A program made the translations under genes and the position numbers. Below, piece by piece: positions 18,854 to 27,196 of a stretch of 64,000 bases of DNA (the first letter of the stretch is position 1; every line of letters begins with the position of its first letter). This DNA comes from Marinisporobacter balticus (lineage in GTDB: Bacteria; Bacillota; Clostridia; Peptostreptococcales; Thermotaleaceae), in assembly GCF_004345705.1 (NCBI RefSeq), contig NZ_SLWV01000011.1, positions 44,045 to 108,044 of the forward strand, written 5' to 3'. Below the pieces are notes generated by a model that saw only the letters and a list, made by a program, of their open reading frames with translations, had not been told where the DNA came from and made no database searches.

Positions 18854-20373
18854 ATGAGAAAAAAGTATCACAAAAAGAAGTTAATGGTCTTTATGAATTA
18901 AGTGAAAGTTCGCGAGTAGTATTAAAAAATAATGCATATTATAATGACGATTTAGCACCGACGAAATTGTCTGAAAGAACTTGGGGAACATACCACATTG
19001 CAGCATTATGGGTTGGAATGTCTGTTTGTATTCCTACTTATATGATGGCATCTGGATTAATGGCAGCGGGTCTTTCTTGGTGGCAAGCAATTATTAACAT
19101 TTGTTTAGGAAACTTAATCGTTCTTATTCCAATGCAGTTAAATTCACATTCTGGTACAAAATATGGTATTCCTTATCCTGTTTTTGCACGTTTGGCTTTT
19201 GGTATTAAAGGTTCCCATATTGCTTCAATTGCTCGTGCACTTATTGCGGCTGGTTGGTTTGGAATTCAATGTTGGATTGGTGGAGGAGCACTTAATGCGG
19301 TTATGGGTGTTATGATGCCTTCGTGGGCTTCTTGGGCAGGAGGTATTTGGGTAGCTTTCTTTATATTTTGGGCTTTGAATGTTTGGATTGCTTACAAGGG
19401 CTCAGAAGCTATTAAGTTCATGGAAGCTTGGGGCGCGCCTATTCTAGGAGTTCTTTCCCTAGGGTTTATAGCTTGGGCATTAACAAGTGTACATTCAGCG
19501 GGTAAAAATGTTAGTGATATTTTAAATCTGCCTGCAACATATAAAGAAGGTCAATTCTGGAAAATATTCTTAGCGGGTTTAACAGCAAATATTGCTTTTT
19601 GGTCTACACTTGCATTGAATATTCCTGATTTTAGTCGATATGCAAAAAGTCAGAAAGATCAGTTTAGAGGTCAATTGCTTGGTTTACCTACAACAATGGC
19701 AGCATTTGCTTTCGTAGGTGTTTTTGTTACGGGTGCAACAAGTATCATATTTGGTCAATTTATTTGGGATCCAGTAGCTGTTGTTCAACATATAGGTAGT
19801 CCAGTAGCTGCATTACTTGGTGCAATTGGTATAGCAGTTGCAACTTTAACAACAAATATTGCTGCGAATGTGGTTGCACCTGCAAATGGTATTTCTAACT
19901 TAAATCCACAAAAAATCTCTTATAGTACAGGTGCACTAATCACGGGTATTGCTGGTATTGCAATCATGCCTTGGAAACTACTTTCAACTGCAGATGCATA
20001 TATATTTGGATGGTTAGGGACATACGGTATTTTATTAGGACCTCTAGCAGGGATGTATATTGCTGATTATTATATCTATCGTAAAAAAAGATTAGATTTA
20101 CATGATTTGTTTAAAGGGGAAGAAAGCCGTTATTGGTATAAAAATGGGTTTAATGAAAAAGCAGTTTATACTTGGATTCTCGCTTGTACTTTACCAATAT
20201 TAGGTAAAGTTGTAGATGGACTAAGTTTCTTAGCGGATAGTGGTTGGATTATTGGATTTTTACTTGCTATAGTCATTTATCCAGCGATTATGAAGAACGA
20301 GCATGATTCTCTTCTTAGTGAAGAAGAAGAAGCAGCCATTACGGAAAAAGTAATGTTACATGAAAAAGCTTGA
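18850..20373 (+). CDS. NCS1 family nucleobase/hydantoin transporter
   Basis: A 507-residue membrane protein with about 12 segments of the nucleobase:cation symporter-1 family (Mhp1, PucI, FurA). Seen: the N-terminal DLAPTKLSERTWGTYHIAALWVG segment with its typical Trp, SGTKYGIPYPVFARLAFGIKG, the GWFGIQCWIGG loop that contacts the base in Mhp1, and FWSTLALNIPDFSRYAKS. Placement between preA and the sigma-54 activator suggests uptake of uracil, dihydrouracil or a related ring. GGAGGTG is 9 bases before the ATG. Substrate is inferred. Confidence 0.9.
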   Translation: MNEKKVSQKEVNGLYELSESSRVVLKNNAYYNDDLAPTKLSERTWGTYHIAALWVGMSVCIPTYMMASGLMAAGLSWWQAIINICLGNLIVLIPMQLNSHSGTKYGIPYPVFARLAFGIKGSHIASIARALIAAGWFGIQCWIGGGALNAVMGVMMPSWASWAGGIWVAFFIFWALNVWIAYKGSEAIKFMEAWGAPILGVLSLGFIAWALTSVHSAGKNVSDILNLPATYKEGQFWKIFLAGLTANIAFWSTLALNIPDFSRYAKSQKDQFRGQLLGLPTTMAAFAFVGVFVTGATSIIFGQFIWDPVAVVQHIGSPVAALLGAIGIAVATLTTNIAANVVAPANGISNLNPQKISYSTGALITGIAGIAIMPWKLLSTADAYIFGWLGTYGILLGPLAGMYIADYYIYRKKRLDLHDLFKGEESRYWYKNGFNEKAVYTWILACTLPILGKVVDGLSFLADSGWIIGFLLAIVIYPAIMKNEHDSLLSEEEEAAITEKVMLHEKA

Positions 20374-20396
20374 TTTTGTTATATGGATTGATTATG

Positions 20397-20430
20397 AATT
20401 CTCCCTGAAGATTTTACAGGGGGAATTTTA
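20397..20430 (+). terminator. Terminator after the NCS1 transporter
   Basis: AATTCTCCCTG (20397) pairs with CAGGGGGAATT (20417), then TTATTT. The rest of 20431-20677 is AT-rich and I see no gene or clear promoter in it. Confidence 0.85.
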
Positions 20431-20677
20431 TTTCATTGTAACAGGTTAGTGCCTATTTTCTAGCTACTCGATATCTCGTTATGACAGAAAATAAAAAATA
20501 TTCTTAAAAATTTGAAAATAAGAAGGTTCTTAACCTTTTTTTATGGAATATTATTTATTAATATAAAATTGATTACATAAAAAAATAATAATTTTAAATT
20601 ATTGATGATTTGCAATAGGTGTAGCTGAATATGCGTTAAATGTTATTTTTTAGATTAGAGAACGAGGGGGGATAAAA

Positions 20678-22093
20678 TTGGAAACCTTAATTGATTATAA
20701 TGTGTTAAAAGAAGAGTTAAAAGATTATGAACAATTATATAATGAAATAAAGATAGCAATAGATACAACATTTGATCAGATTACGATTGTAGATAGAAAT
20801 GCAAAAATTTTATGTGTAGGGGATCTATGTGAAGAAAGTTTTGGCATATCACAAAGTGAGATCATAGGGGAAGATGCTAATAATCTAGTAAAAAAGGGGA
20901 TTTTTGATAAATCTATTACAGCAGAGGTATTTGAAAAAAGAGAAAAAGTTACTATCATACAAAAAACGGCTAGTAATAAAAAATTGTTGGTTACAGGTAT
21001 CCCAATATTTAATGAAAAAAAAGAGATTGTTAAAGTAATCAATATATCAAAGGATATTACGAGTATTGAACAACTGAAAAATCAAATAGAGAATACAGGA
21101 GAAATGATGGAATGGTTCCGAAAAGAATTGTTAAAAAGGAAGGTGATACAAGAAAAAAAAATTATAACTAAAAATAGTACGATGCAAAAGATTATGGAGT
21201 TAATCAAAAGAACAGCAGATGTAGATAGTACCGTACTTCTGTTAGGAGAAACGGGTGTAGGAAAGGGTTTTTTAGCTAAAACTATACATGAGATGAGTAA
21301 TAGAAAAAATAAACCATTTGTTACTATTAATTGTGGAGCAATTCCGGAAAATTTGCTTGAATCCGAATTATTTGGATATGAAGAAGGGGCTTTCACAGGA
21401 GCCAATAAAAAAGGTAAAAAAGGTTTATTTGAAGAAGCAAAAGATGGCATTGTATTTCTTGATGAAATTGGAGAACTATCAATGAAGCTGCAAGTTAAAT
21501 TATTAAGTGTATTGCAAGATAGAAAAGCCTCTAGAATAGGTGCATTAAGACCATATGAAATAAAAGCTAGAATCATTGCAGCTACGAATAAAGATTTAAA
21601 AAAGGCAATAACAAATGGTGAATTTCGTCAAGATCTTTATTATAGGTTAAATATAATACCTATTAATATACCTTCACTAAGAGAACGGATTGAAGATATA
21701 CCTATACTGATTAATGTTTTTTTAAAGAAGAATAATGAAAAATACTTTTTTGAGAAATCATTAACGCAAGATGCTTATAAACTGTTGATATCATATAAAT
21801 GGCTTGGCAATATAAGAGAATTAGAGAATATAATTGAGCGGCTAGTAATTACATGTGGAGAAGATATTATAACTTCAAAACAAGTATTAGAGATCATACA
21901 TCTTGAAAATAATAAAAATGTAAATTATATTGAGGCAAATACTGTGATCCCACTAAAAGAAGCAACAAAAGAATTAGAAAGACAATTGTTAATAAAGGCG
22001 AAACAAGAATATAAAACAACGAGAAAAATAGCTACAGTTCTTAAAATAAACCAGTCAACAGTTGTAAGAAAATTAAAAGAATATAATATATAA
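20678..22093 (+). CDS. Sigma-54-dependent transcriptional activator (PAS-AAA+-HTH)
   Basis: 471 residues. The N-terminal PAS-like sensor (about 20-130, ITIVDRNAKIL, GIPIFNEKKEIVKVINISKDIT) is followed by the AAA+ domain with Walker A GETGVGKG, the sigma-54 contact loop GAFTGA and Walker B GIVFLDEIGEL. A Fis-type HTH ends the protein (RKIATVLKINQSTVVRKLKEYN). No receiver domain, so it senses a ligand or partner directly rather than a kinase. TTG 20678 follows GAGGGGGG by 6 bases. It lies between the two pyrimidine operons and is the evident candidate to bind the TGATGCA pairs and drive the three -24/-12 promoters. The ligand is unknown; a pyrimidine or breakdown product is a guess. Confidence 0.93.
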   Translation: METLIDYNVLKEELKDYEQLYNEIKIAIDTTFDQITIVDRNAKILCVGDLCEESFGISQSEIIGEDANNLVKKGIFDKSITAEVFEKREKVTIIQKTASNKKLLVTGIPIFNEKKEIVKVINISKDITSIEQLKNQIENTGEMMEWFRKELLKRKVIQEKKIITKNSTMQKIMELIKRTADVDSTVLLLGETGVGKGFLAKTIHEMSNRKNKPFVTINCGAIPENLLESELFGYEEGAFTGANKKGKKGLFEEAKDGIVFLDEIGELSMKLQVKLLSVLQDRKASRIGALRPYEIKARIIAATNKDLKKAITNGEFRQDLYYRLNIIPINIPSLRERIEDIPILINVFLKKNNEKYFFEKSLTQDAYKLLISYKWLGNIRELENIIERLVITCGEDIITSKQVLEIIHLENNKNVNYIEANTVIPLKEATKELERQLLIKAKQEYKTTRKIATVLKINQSTVVRKLKEYNI

Positions 22094-22151
22094 AATAATT
22101 TTCATAGGCTAATGATTGAAGAAATATCATTAGCCTATGTTTTTGTTGATG

Positions 22152-23387
22152 CTATTTTGCATCTATCTTAAGGACGGTATTAAGCATTACGCTTGCTCCA
22201 TTTGTACACTGCTCAACAGATGTGAACTCAGGCTCGCAGTGGCTATGACCGTCCTTTGAAGGAACAAAAATCATAGTAGTAGGCATCATATCTGATACAT
22301 ACTGGGCATCATGGCCTGCTCCACTATTAATGTATTGATTAGAAATACCTGCTTCATCAGCACTTGCCTTAACAAATGCTACTAATTCTTTATCGAAGTA
22401 TACTGTATCACGTGCCCAAGCTTTCGTATAATCAACCTTACACTTAGCAACTTCTTTAGGCATGTTTTTAATAATATCAAGAACTTGCTCAAGTACCTTA
22501 GGGTCTTCATGTCTTGAATCAATTGAAAAGTCAACAAAATCAGGAATTACTGTATGTATACAAGGATGACATTTAATTTCACCAGTTGTGTAAACAAGAT
22601 CTGGATCAAGTTTGTCTAACTCATTATGCAGATAAGTAAGAACCTGAGCGGCTGCATAAAGAGCATCCTGTCTATATTTCATTGGCGTAGTGCCAGCGTG
22701 ATCTGCTTGACCATAAGTTCTTATTCTGTAGTTAATCATACCAAGGACACAAGTGACAACACCGATATCAGTATTAGCAGATTCAAGGATTGGACCCTGC
22801 TCAATGTGGAGTTCAAGCATGCATTTATAATCATTAGAATTTAACCTATTCGATAATGAGCCAGCATAACCGCTGGCTACTAAAGCTTCACCAAAAGTAG
22901 TTTTTCTATCTAATACGCTTTTTGATGAAAGTATTGTATCCTTATCAAATTTGCCACAAATTACGCCGGATGACATCATTGCTGGTGGATATAAGGAACC
23001 TTCCTCATTTGTCCAAATCATAGCCGTAAGTGGATGTTTATGAGGAATTTTTTGAACTACAATCGTTTCTAAAACTTCCATAGCGGTTATAACGCCTAAT
23101 ATTCCATCATAGTTGCCTCCATTTTTTACGGAGTCAACATGAGATGCTATAACAATTCGTTTTGCATTAGGATCTGAACCTGGAATAGTAGCATACATAT
23201 TTGCCATATCATCAACAGTTATTTCGGCACCGATAGCTTCCATTCTCTTTGTGAATTCTTCTCTAGCTTGAATAGCTTCTTGTGATAATGAGTATCTAGT
23301 AACTCCTCCATGTCCGGTATCACCATAAGTTGCAAAAGTTTTGAGCTTATCTTCCATTCTTTCCATACTACAAAATTTTGTATTCAT
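22152..23387 (-). CDS. pydC: N-carbamoyl-beta-alanine amidohydrolase (M20 family)
   Basis: A Zn-dependent amidase of the beta-ureidopropionase/allantoate amidohydrolase/L-carbamoylase group, 411 residues. Metal-site motifs are seen in order: IVIASHVDSVKNGGNYDG, WTNEEGSLYPPAMMSSG, ELHIEQGPILE and GAGHDAQY. The binding loop TYGQADHAGTTPM is typical. Context picks the substrate: with dihydropyrimidine dehydrogenase and dihydropyrimidinase nearby it should release beta-alanine, CO2 and NH3 from N-carbamoyl-beta-alanine. Sequence alone would also fit an allantoate or L-carbamoyl amino acid enzyme. GGAG lies before the ATG at 23387. It is transcribed against the other genes, with its own -24/-12 promoter. 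Confidence 0.85.
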   Translation of the reverse strand: MNTKFCSMERMEDKLKTFATYGDTGHGGVTRYSLSQEAIQAREEFTKRMEAIGAEITVDDMANMYATIPGSDPNAKRIVIASHVDSVKNGGNYDGILGVITAMEVLETIVVQKIPHKHPLTAMIWTNEEGSLYPPAMMSSGVICGKFDKDTILSSKSVLDRKTTFGEALVASGYAGSLSNRLNSNDYKCMLELHIEQGPILESANTDIGVVTCVLGMINYRIRTYGQADHAGTTPMKYRQDALYAAAQVLTYLHNELDKLDPDLVYTTGEIKCHPCIHTVIPDFVDFSIDSRHEDPKVLEQVLDIIKNMPKEVAKCKVDYTKAWARDTVYFDKELVAFVKASADEAGISNQYINSGAGHDAQYVSDMMPTTMIFVPSKDGHSHCEPEFTSVEQCTNGASVMLNTVLKIDAK

Positions 23388-23656
23388 TATTAAATACTCC
23401 TTTCTAATTTTTTTTATGTAACTAAATCTATTTCATGAATATTTAGAAAATTATACTTGCTAAAACTTCTTCTGCTCTAATAAAATATAATAACGCAACA
23501 CCAATCCTTTATCTCGCAGAATTTACTCACTGTAAACATTCCTTTCATTGATAATTACATTTTTAATTATTGGGCTATTTGCTTACTAACAGTTATATTT
23601 GATAATTGTAGTAAGTCTCATAACACTTACTAATGAACTAAGTTCAGGAATATATA

Positions 23657-23674
23657 AAGCAATATATATGCCAA
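23657..23674 (-). promoter_or_regulatory. Sigma-54 promoter (minus strand) of the ureidopropionase gene
   Basis: Read on the minus strand: TTGGCATATATATTGCTT, with GG at 23672-23671 and GC at 23660-23659 and exactly 10 bases between. This is the closest match to the sigma-54 consensus of the three in the region. The transcript would have a leader of about 260 bases. The tandem TGATGCA block at 23995-24023 is the nearest candidate activator site. Confidence 0.78.
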
Positions 23675-23994
23675 GATCTAAGTTTATTTAGAACTTTATA
23701 TGGGAAAAATATCTAAATTTCAATACTTGCATATCTTATTTATTGAATGGGATTGTTAGTGTATACTTATATTCCTCTTTTATTTTGTGAATGATTCTAT
23801 TAATTTTTACTTTTTTTTTTAAGTGAAAAATGATAGAAAATTTATAATGAAAAAAAAATAAAATTATGACTAAGAAAAGTACGATGGAAAAAAACATCAG
23901 TGGAATGAAAAAATCAACGGGTTTAGGAAGATTATAATTTCTTTTATGAGAAAAAATGTAGGGAAATTAAAGTTATAGCATATACAAATTTGTG

Positions 23995-24023
23995 TGATGC
24001 ATATTTTATAGACGAATGATGCA
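23995..24023 (+). promoter_or_regulatory. Probable sigma-54 activator site: tandem TGATGCA, copy 2
   Basis: TGATGCA at 23995 and 24017, again 22 bp apart. The block TGATGCATATTTTATAGA is identical to copy 1, and the second half reads TGATGCAAAAAC against TGATGCAAAAAT. It lies about 140 bp upstream of the hydA promoter and about 320 bp from the divergent promoter at 23657-23674, so it may serve both. The rest of 23388-24274 is very AT-rich and I see no gene there. Confidence 0.72.
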
Positions 24024-24159
24024 AAAACAAATCAAAATTTCATGTTTTAGGGGAGGTAAAATATATTTTTTGAATATCAAAAAAAAATATTTATTAAAAA
24101 TACTGAAATTTAGCCATTTATTTATTCGTATCTTGAATATGTTTTATAAAAATATAAAT

Positions 24160-24176
24160 TGGCATCTATCTTGTAT
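24160..24176 (+). promoter_or_regulatory. Probable sigma-54 promoter of hydA operon
   Basis: TTGGCATCTATCTTGTATT: GG at 24161-24162, then 10 bases, then GT at 24173-24174. The -24 half is perfect; the -12 half has GT instead of GC, so it should be weaker. Sequence just upstream (AATATAAATTGGCAT) is identical to that of the preT promoter. Confidence 0.68.
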
Positions 24177-24274
24177 TATAAAGAATTAAATAAAATTTTT
24201 AAGCATATCTTTTAGAATTAAAAAATAAAAAACAATATATAAAAATTAAAATACTTATGAAAGGAGAACTTTGA

Positions 24275-25660
24275 ATGAAAAAATTTGACACGATTATTAA
24301 AGGAGGAACAATTATAACAGATATGGATTCCTTTAAAGGTGATATAGGTATTAAAGATGGAAAGGTTTATCAAATAGAATCAGATTTAAAAGACGATGCA
24401 GAAAAGATCATTAATGCAGAACATAAGTATGTTATTCCAGGAGGTATAGATCCTCATACTCACTTGGATATGCCATTTGGCGGAACGTATTCTAGTGATG
24501 ATTTTAATACAGGAACCATTGCAGCAGCATGTGGAGGAACGACAACAATCGTGGATTTTGCAATACAATCTAAAGGTAAAACATTAGAGGAAGCTGCTAA
24601 TACTTGGAGGAAAAAAGCGGAAGGTAAGGCTGTAATAGATTATGGACTTCATTTGGCTGTAACAGATATGAATGAGGATGTTATAAAAGAAATTCCCTTT
24701 AGAATTAAAGAAGGGTATTCTAGTTTTAAGTTATTTATGACATATGATGGTCTGAGAGTTACAGATGATGTGCTTATGAATACGTTAATCGTTGTTAGTG
24801 AAAATGGTGGATTAACAGGTGTTCATGCTGAAAACTATTATGCTATAAAATACTTTACAGATAAATTCAAAGAAGAAGGAAAGATAGAACCTAAATACCA
24901 TGCGTTATCTCGTCCAGATTTGGTTGAGGGTGAGGCTGCTGGTAGAGCTATAAAATTAGCTAAATTAGTGGGTGCACCTCTTTATATAGTACATAACAGC
25001 TGTGAAGCATCTACTTCAGAAGTAAAGCGTGCAAGAGAAGAGGGATATCCAATAATGGGCGAAACCTGTCCACAGTACTTACTACTATCATATGACAATT
25101 ATGAAGAACCAGGATTTAATGGAGCTAAATATGTGATGTCACCACCGTTAAGAGATAAGAGTAATTGGCCGTATATGTGGGAATCGTTGGCGGATGATAC
25201 GCTTCAATTAGTAGCAACAGATCACTGTCCATTCTTCATGAAACAAAAAGAAATGGGGAAAGATTTCTTTGGAAAGATTCCGAATGGAGCGCCAGGAATA
25301 GAGTTAAGAATGGCGTTGATGTATACATATGGAGTAGTAGAAAAGAAATTTGATTTACAAAGATTTGTTCAAGTTACATCTACGAATGCTGCTAAAATAT
25401 TTGGCATGTATCCTAAAAAAGGTACTATTGCTGTGGGTAGTGATGCAGATATAGTTATTTTTGATACAAATGTAGAAAAGACAGTAAAACAAGAAATACT
25501 TCATGAAAATGTTGATTATACACCTTTTGAAGGCTTTAAATTAAAGGGATATCCAGAGACTACAATGGTTAGAGGTAAAGTAATTGTAGAAAATGGACAA
25601 TTTGTTGGAGAAAAAGGGTATGGAGAATTTATTATGAGAGAATCTCCAATGATTATATAG
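24275..25660 (+). CDS. hydA: Dihydropyrimidinase / D-hydantoinase
   Basis: Opens dihydrouracil to N-carbamoyl-beta-alanine. A cyclic amidohydrolase of 461 residues. The binuclear metal site is visible: GGIDPHTHLDMPF (His-x-His), SSFKLFMTYDG (carboxylated Lys), GVHAENY, YIVHNSCEA and ATDHCPF (Asp). The latter segments also distinguish dihydropyrimidinases from allantoinases and dihydroorotases. AAAGGAGA precedes the ATG. First gene of the second forward sigma-54 operon, followed by genes able to process beta-alanine. Confidence 0.93.
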   Translation: MKKFDTIIKGGTIITDMDSFKGDIGIKDGKVYQIESDLKDDAEKIINAEHKYVIPGGIDPHTHLDMPFGGTYSSDDFNTGTIAAACGGTTTIVDFAIQSKGKTLEEAANTWRKKAEGKAVIDYGLHLAVTDMNEDVIKEIPFRIKEGYSSFKLFMTYDGLRVTDDVLMNTLIVVSENGGLTGVHAENYYAIKYFTDKFKEEGKIEPKYHALSRPDLVEGEAAGRAIKLAKLVGAPLYIVHNSCEASTSEVKRAREEGYPIMGETCPQYLLLSYDNYEEPGFNGAKYVMSPPLRDKSNWPYMWESLADDTLQLVATDHCPFFMKQKEMGKDFFGKIPNGAPGIELRMALMYTYGVVEKKFDLQRFVQVTSTNAAKIFGMYPKKGTIAVGSDADIVIFDTNVEKTVKQEILHENVDYTPFEGFKLKGYPETTMVRGKVIVENGQFVGEKGYGEFIMRESPMII

Positions 25661-25746
25661 GACTATCTAGATTTAAAAAAGTGAAATAAAGCCAATCTAC
25701 AATGCGTTTAATACATATATAAAATATTATACTAGGGGGAACTAAA

Positions 25747-27135
25747 ATGGATATAAATCCTAAAGAATATGTAGCTACACTTATTGAAAGATCTAGAAAA
25801 GCACAAATTGCTATTGCAGATTATACACAAGAGCAAGTGGATAAATTACTTACTGCTGTTGTGTGGAACATCGTGAAAGATGGTCCTGCACAAGAAATAT
25901 CAAAAATGGCTGTAGAAGAATCTAGAATGGGTAATTATGAAGGAAAATATAACAAGCTTATGGCAAAATCGAAAGGTGTTATTCGTGATATGATAGGCAA
26001 AAAATCTGTAGGTGTAATAGAAATAGATGAAGAAAAGAAAATTATGAAAATAGCTAAACCCGTGGGTATTATAGGAGCCCTTGTTCCTTGTACAAATCCT
26101 GAAGCAACACCTACTGTAAAAGTAGCACATGCATTAAAAGGAAAAAATGCTATTATATTATCTCCACATCCACGTACGAAGAAAACAAACACATTTATTG
26201 TAAATATTATGAGAGAAACATTAAAAAGATATGGTGCACCTGAAGATTTAGTAATAGCAATTGAAGAGCCTACTATGGATATCAGTAATGAGCTTATGAA
26301 ACAATGTGATTTGATTTTAGCTACAGGTGGAGCAGGATTGGTTAAATCTGCTTATTCATCTGGTACGCCAGCTTATGGCGTAGGTGCTGGTAACGCTGTA
26401 GTTGTTGTAGATGAAACTGCGGATCTAAAGGATGCTGCTCATAAAATAATGCTTAGCAAAACATTTGACTTTGCTACAAGCTGTTCTGCAGAGAACGCAT
26501 TGGTTATTCAGAAAGATGTGTATGATGATTTTATTGAAGCACTTAAGGCTGAAGGAGGTTATTTAACCAAGGCTGAAGAAAAGGAAAAACTTCAAAAAAC
26601 TTTATGGGTTGATGGGCACTTGAATTCAAAAATCGTTGCACAATCTCCTCAAACAATAGCAGATATAGCAGGTGTTGAACTTTCTGAAGATAGAAAATTT
26701 ATGATGGTTGAAGAATCAAGGATCGGTGCAGATTATCCATTCTCTGGAGAAAAACTTTCAGTAGTTGTAACACTTTACAAATATGATCAATTTAAAGAAG
26801 CTGTGAATAAAGTAAATGAAATTACTAAATATCAAGGAATGGGTCATTCTTGTGGCATTCATTCGTTCAACGAAGAACACATTATGGAACTGGCGCTTAA
26901 GACAAAGGTAAGCCGTATGAATATTAGACAAGGGCAAGCTCTTGCAAATACTGGAAATTGGTTTAATGGTATGCCATTTACAACAAGTCTTGGCTGTGGA
27001 ACTTGGGGTGGAAATGTAGCTTCTGAAAATATTACTTGGAAACATTTAATTAATGTTACATGGGTATCAAGATATTTTGAACCTGTTGTTCCAACGGATG
27101 AAGAACTATTTGGTAGTGTTATGAATGATCATTAA
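25747..27135 (+). CDS. CoA-acylating aldehyde dehydrogenase (candidate malonate-semialdehyde dehydrogenase)
   Basis: 462 residues of the acylating aldehyde dehydrogenase group that includes the N-half of AdhE and sulfoacetaldehyde dehydrogenase. Seen: VGIIGALVPCTNPEATP, ATGGAGLVKSAYSSGTPAYGVGAGN (NAD site), and the catalytic Cys in FATSCSAENA. The group turns an aldehyde, CoA and NAD+ into an acyl-CoA. Between dihydropyrimidinase and an omega-aminotransferase the natural substrate is malonate semialdehyde from beta-alanine, giving malonyl-CoA (or acetyl-CoA after CO2 loss). Sulfoacetaldehyde is the main alternative. It lacks the Fe-alcohol dehydrogenase half of AdhE. GGGGGA lies before the ATG. 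Confidence 0.82.
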   Translation: MDINPKEYVATLIERSRKAQIAIADYTQEQVDKLLTAVVWNIVKDGPAQEISKMAVEESRMGNYEGKYNKLMAKSKGVIRDMIGKKSVGVIEIDEEKKIMKIAKPVGIIGALVPCTNPEATPTVKVAHALKGKNAIILSPHPRTKKTNTFIVNIMRETLKRYGAPEDLVIAIEEPTMDISNELMKQCDLILATGGAGLVKSAYSSGTPAYGVGAGNAVVVVDETADLKDAAHKIMLSKTFDFATSCSAENALVIQKDVYDDFIEALKAEGGYLTKAEEKEKLQKTLWVDGHLNSKIVAQSPQTIADIAGVELSEDRKFMMVEESRIGADYPFSGEKLSVVVTLYKYDQFKEAVNKVNEITKYQGMGHSCGIHSFNEEHIMELALKTKVSRMNIRQGQALANTGNWFNGMPFTTSLGCGTWGGNVASENITWKHLINVTWVSRYFEPVVPTDEELFGSVMNDH

Positions 27136-27196
27136 AATTTAAAATGTAGAAGTTAGATGTTTTTTATTGATAAAAATATAAAAGGGGGAGTTTCGA

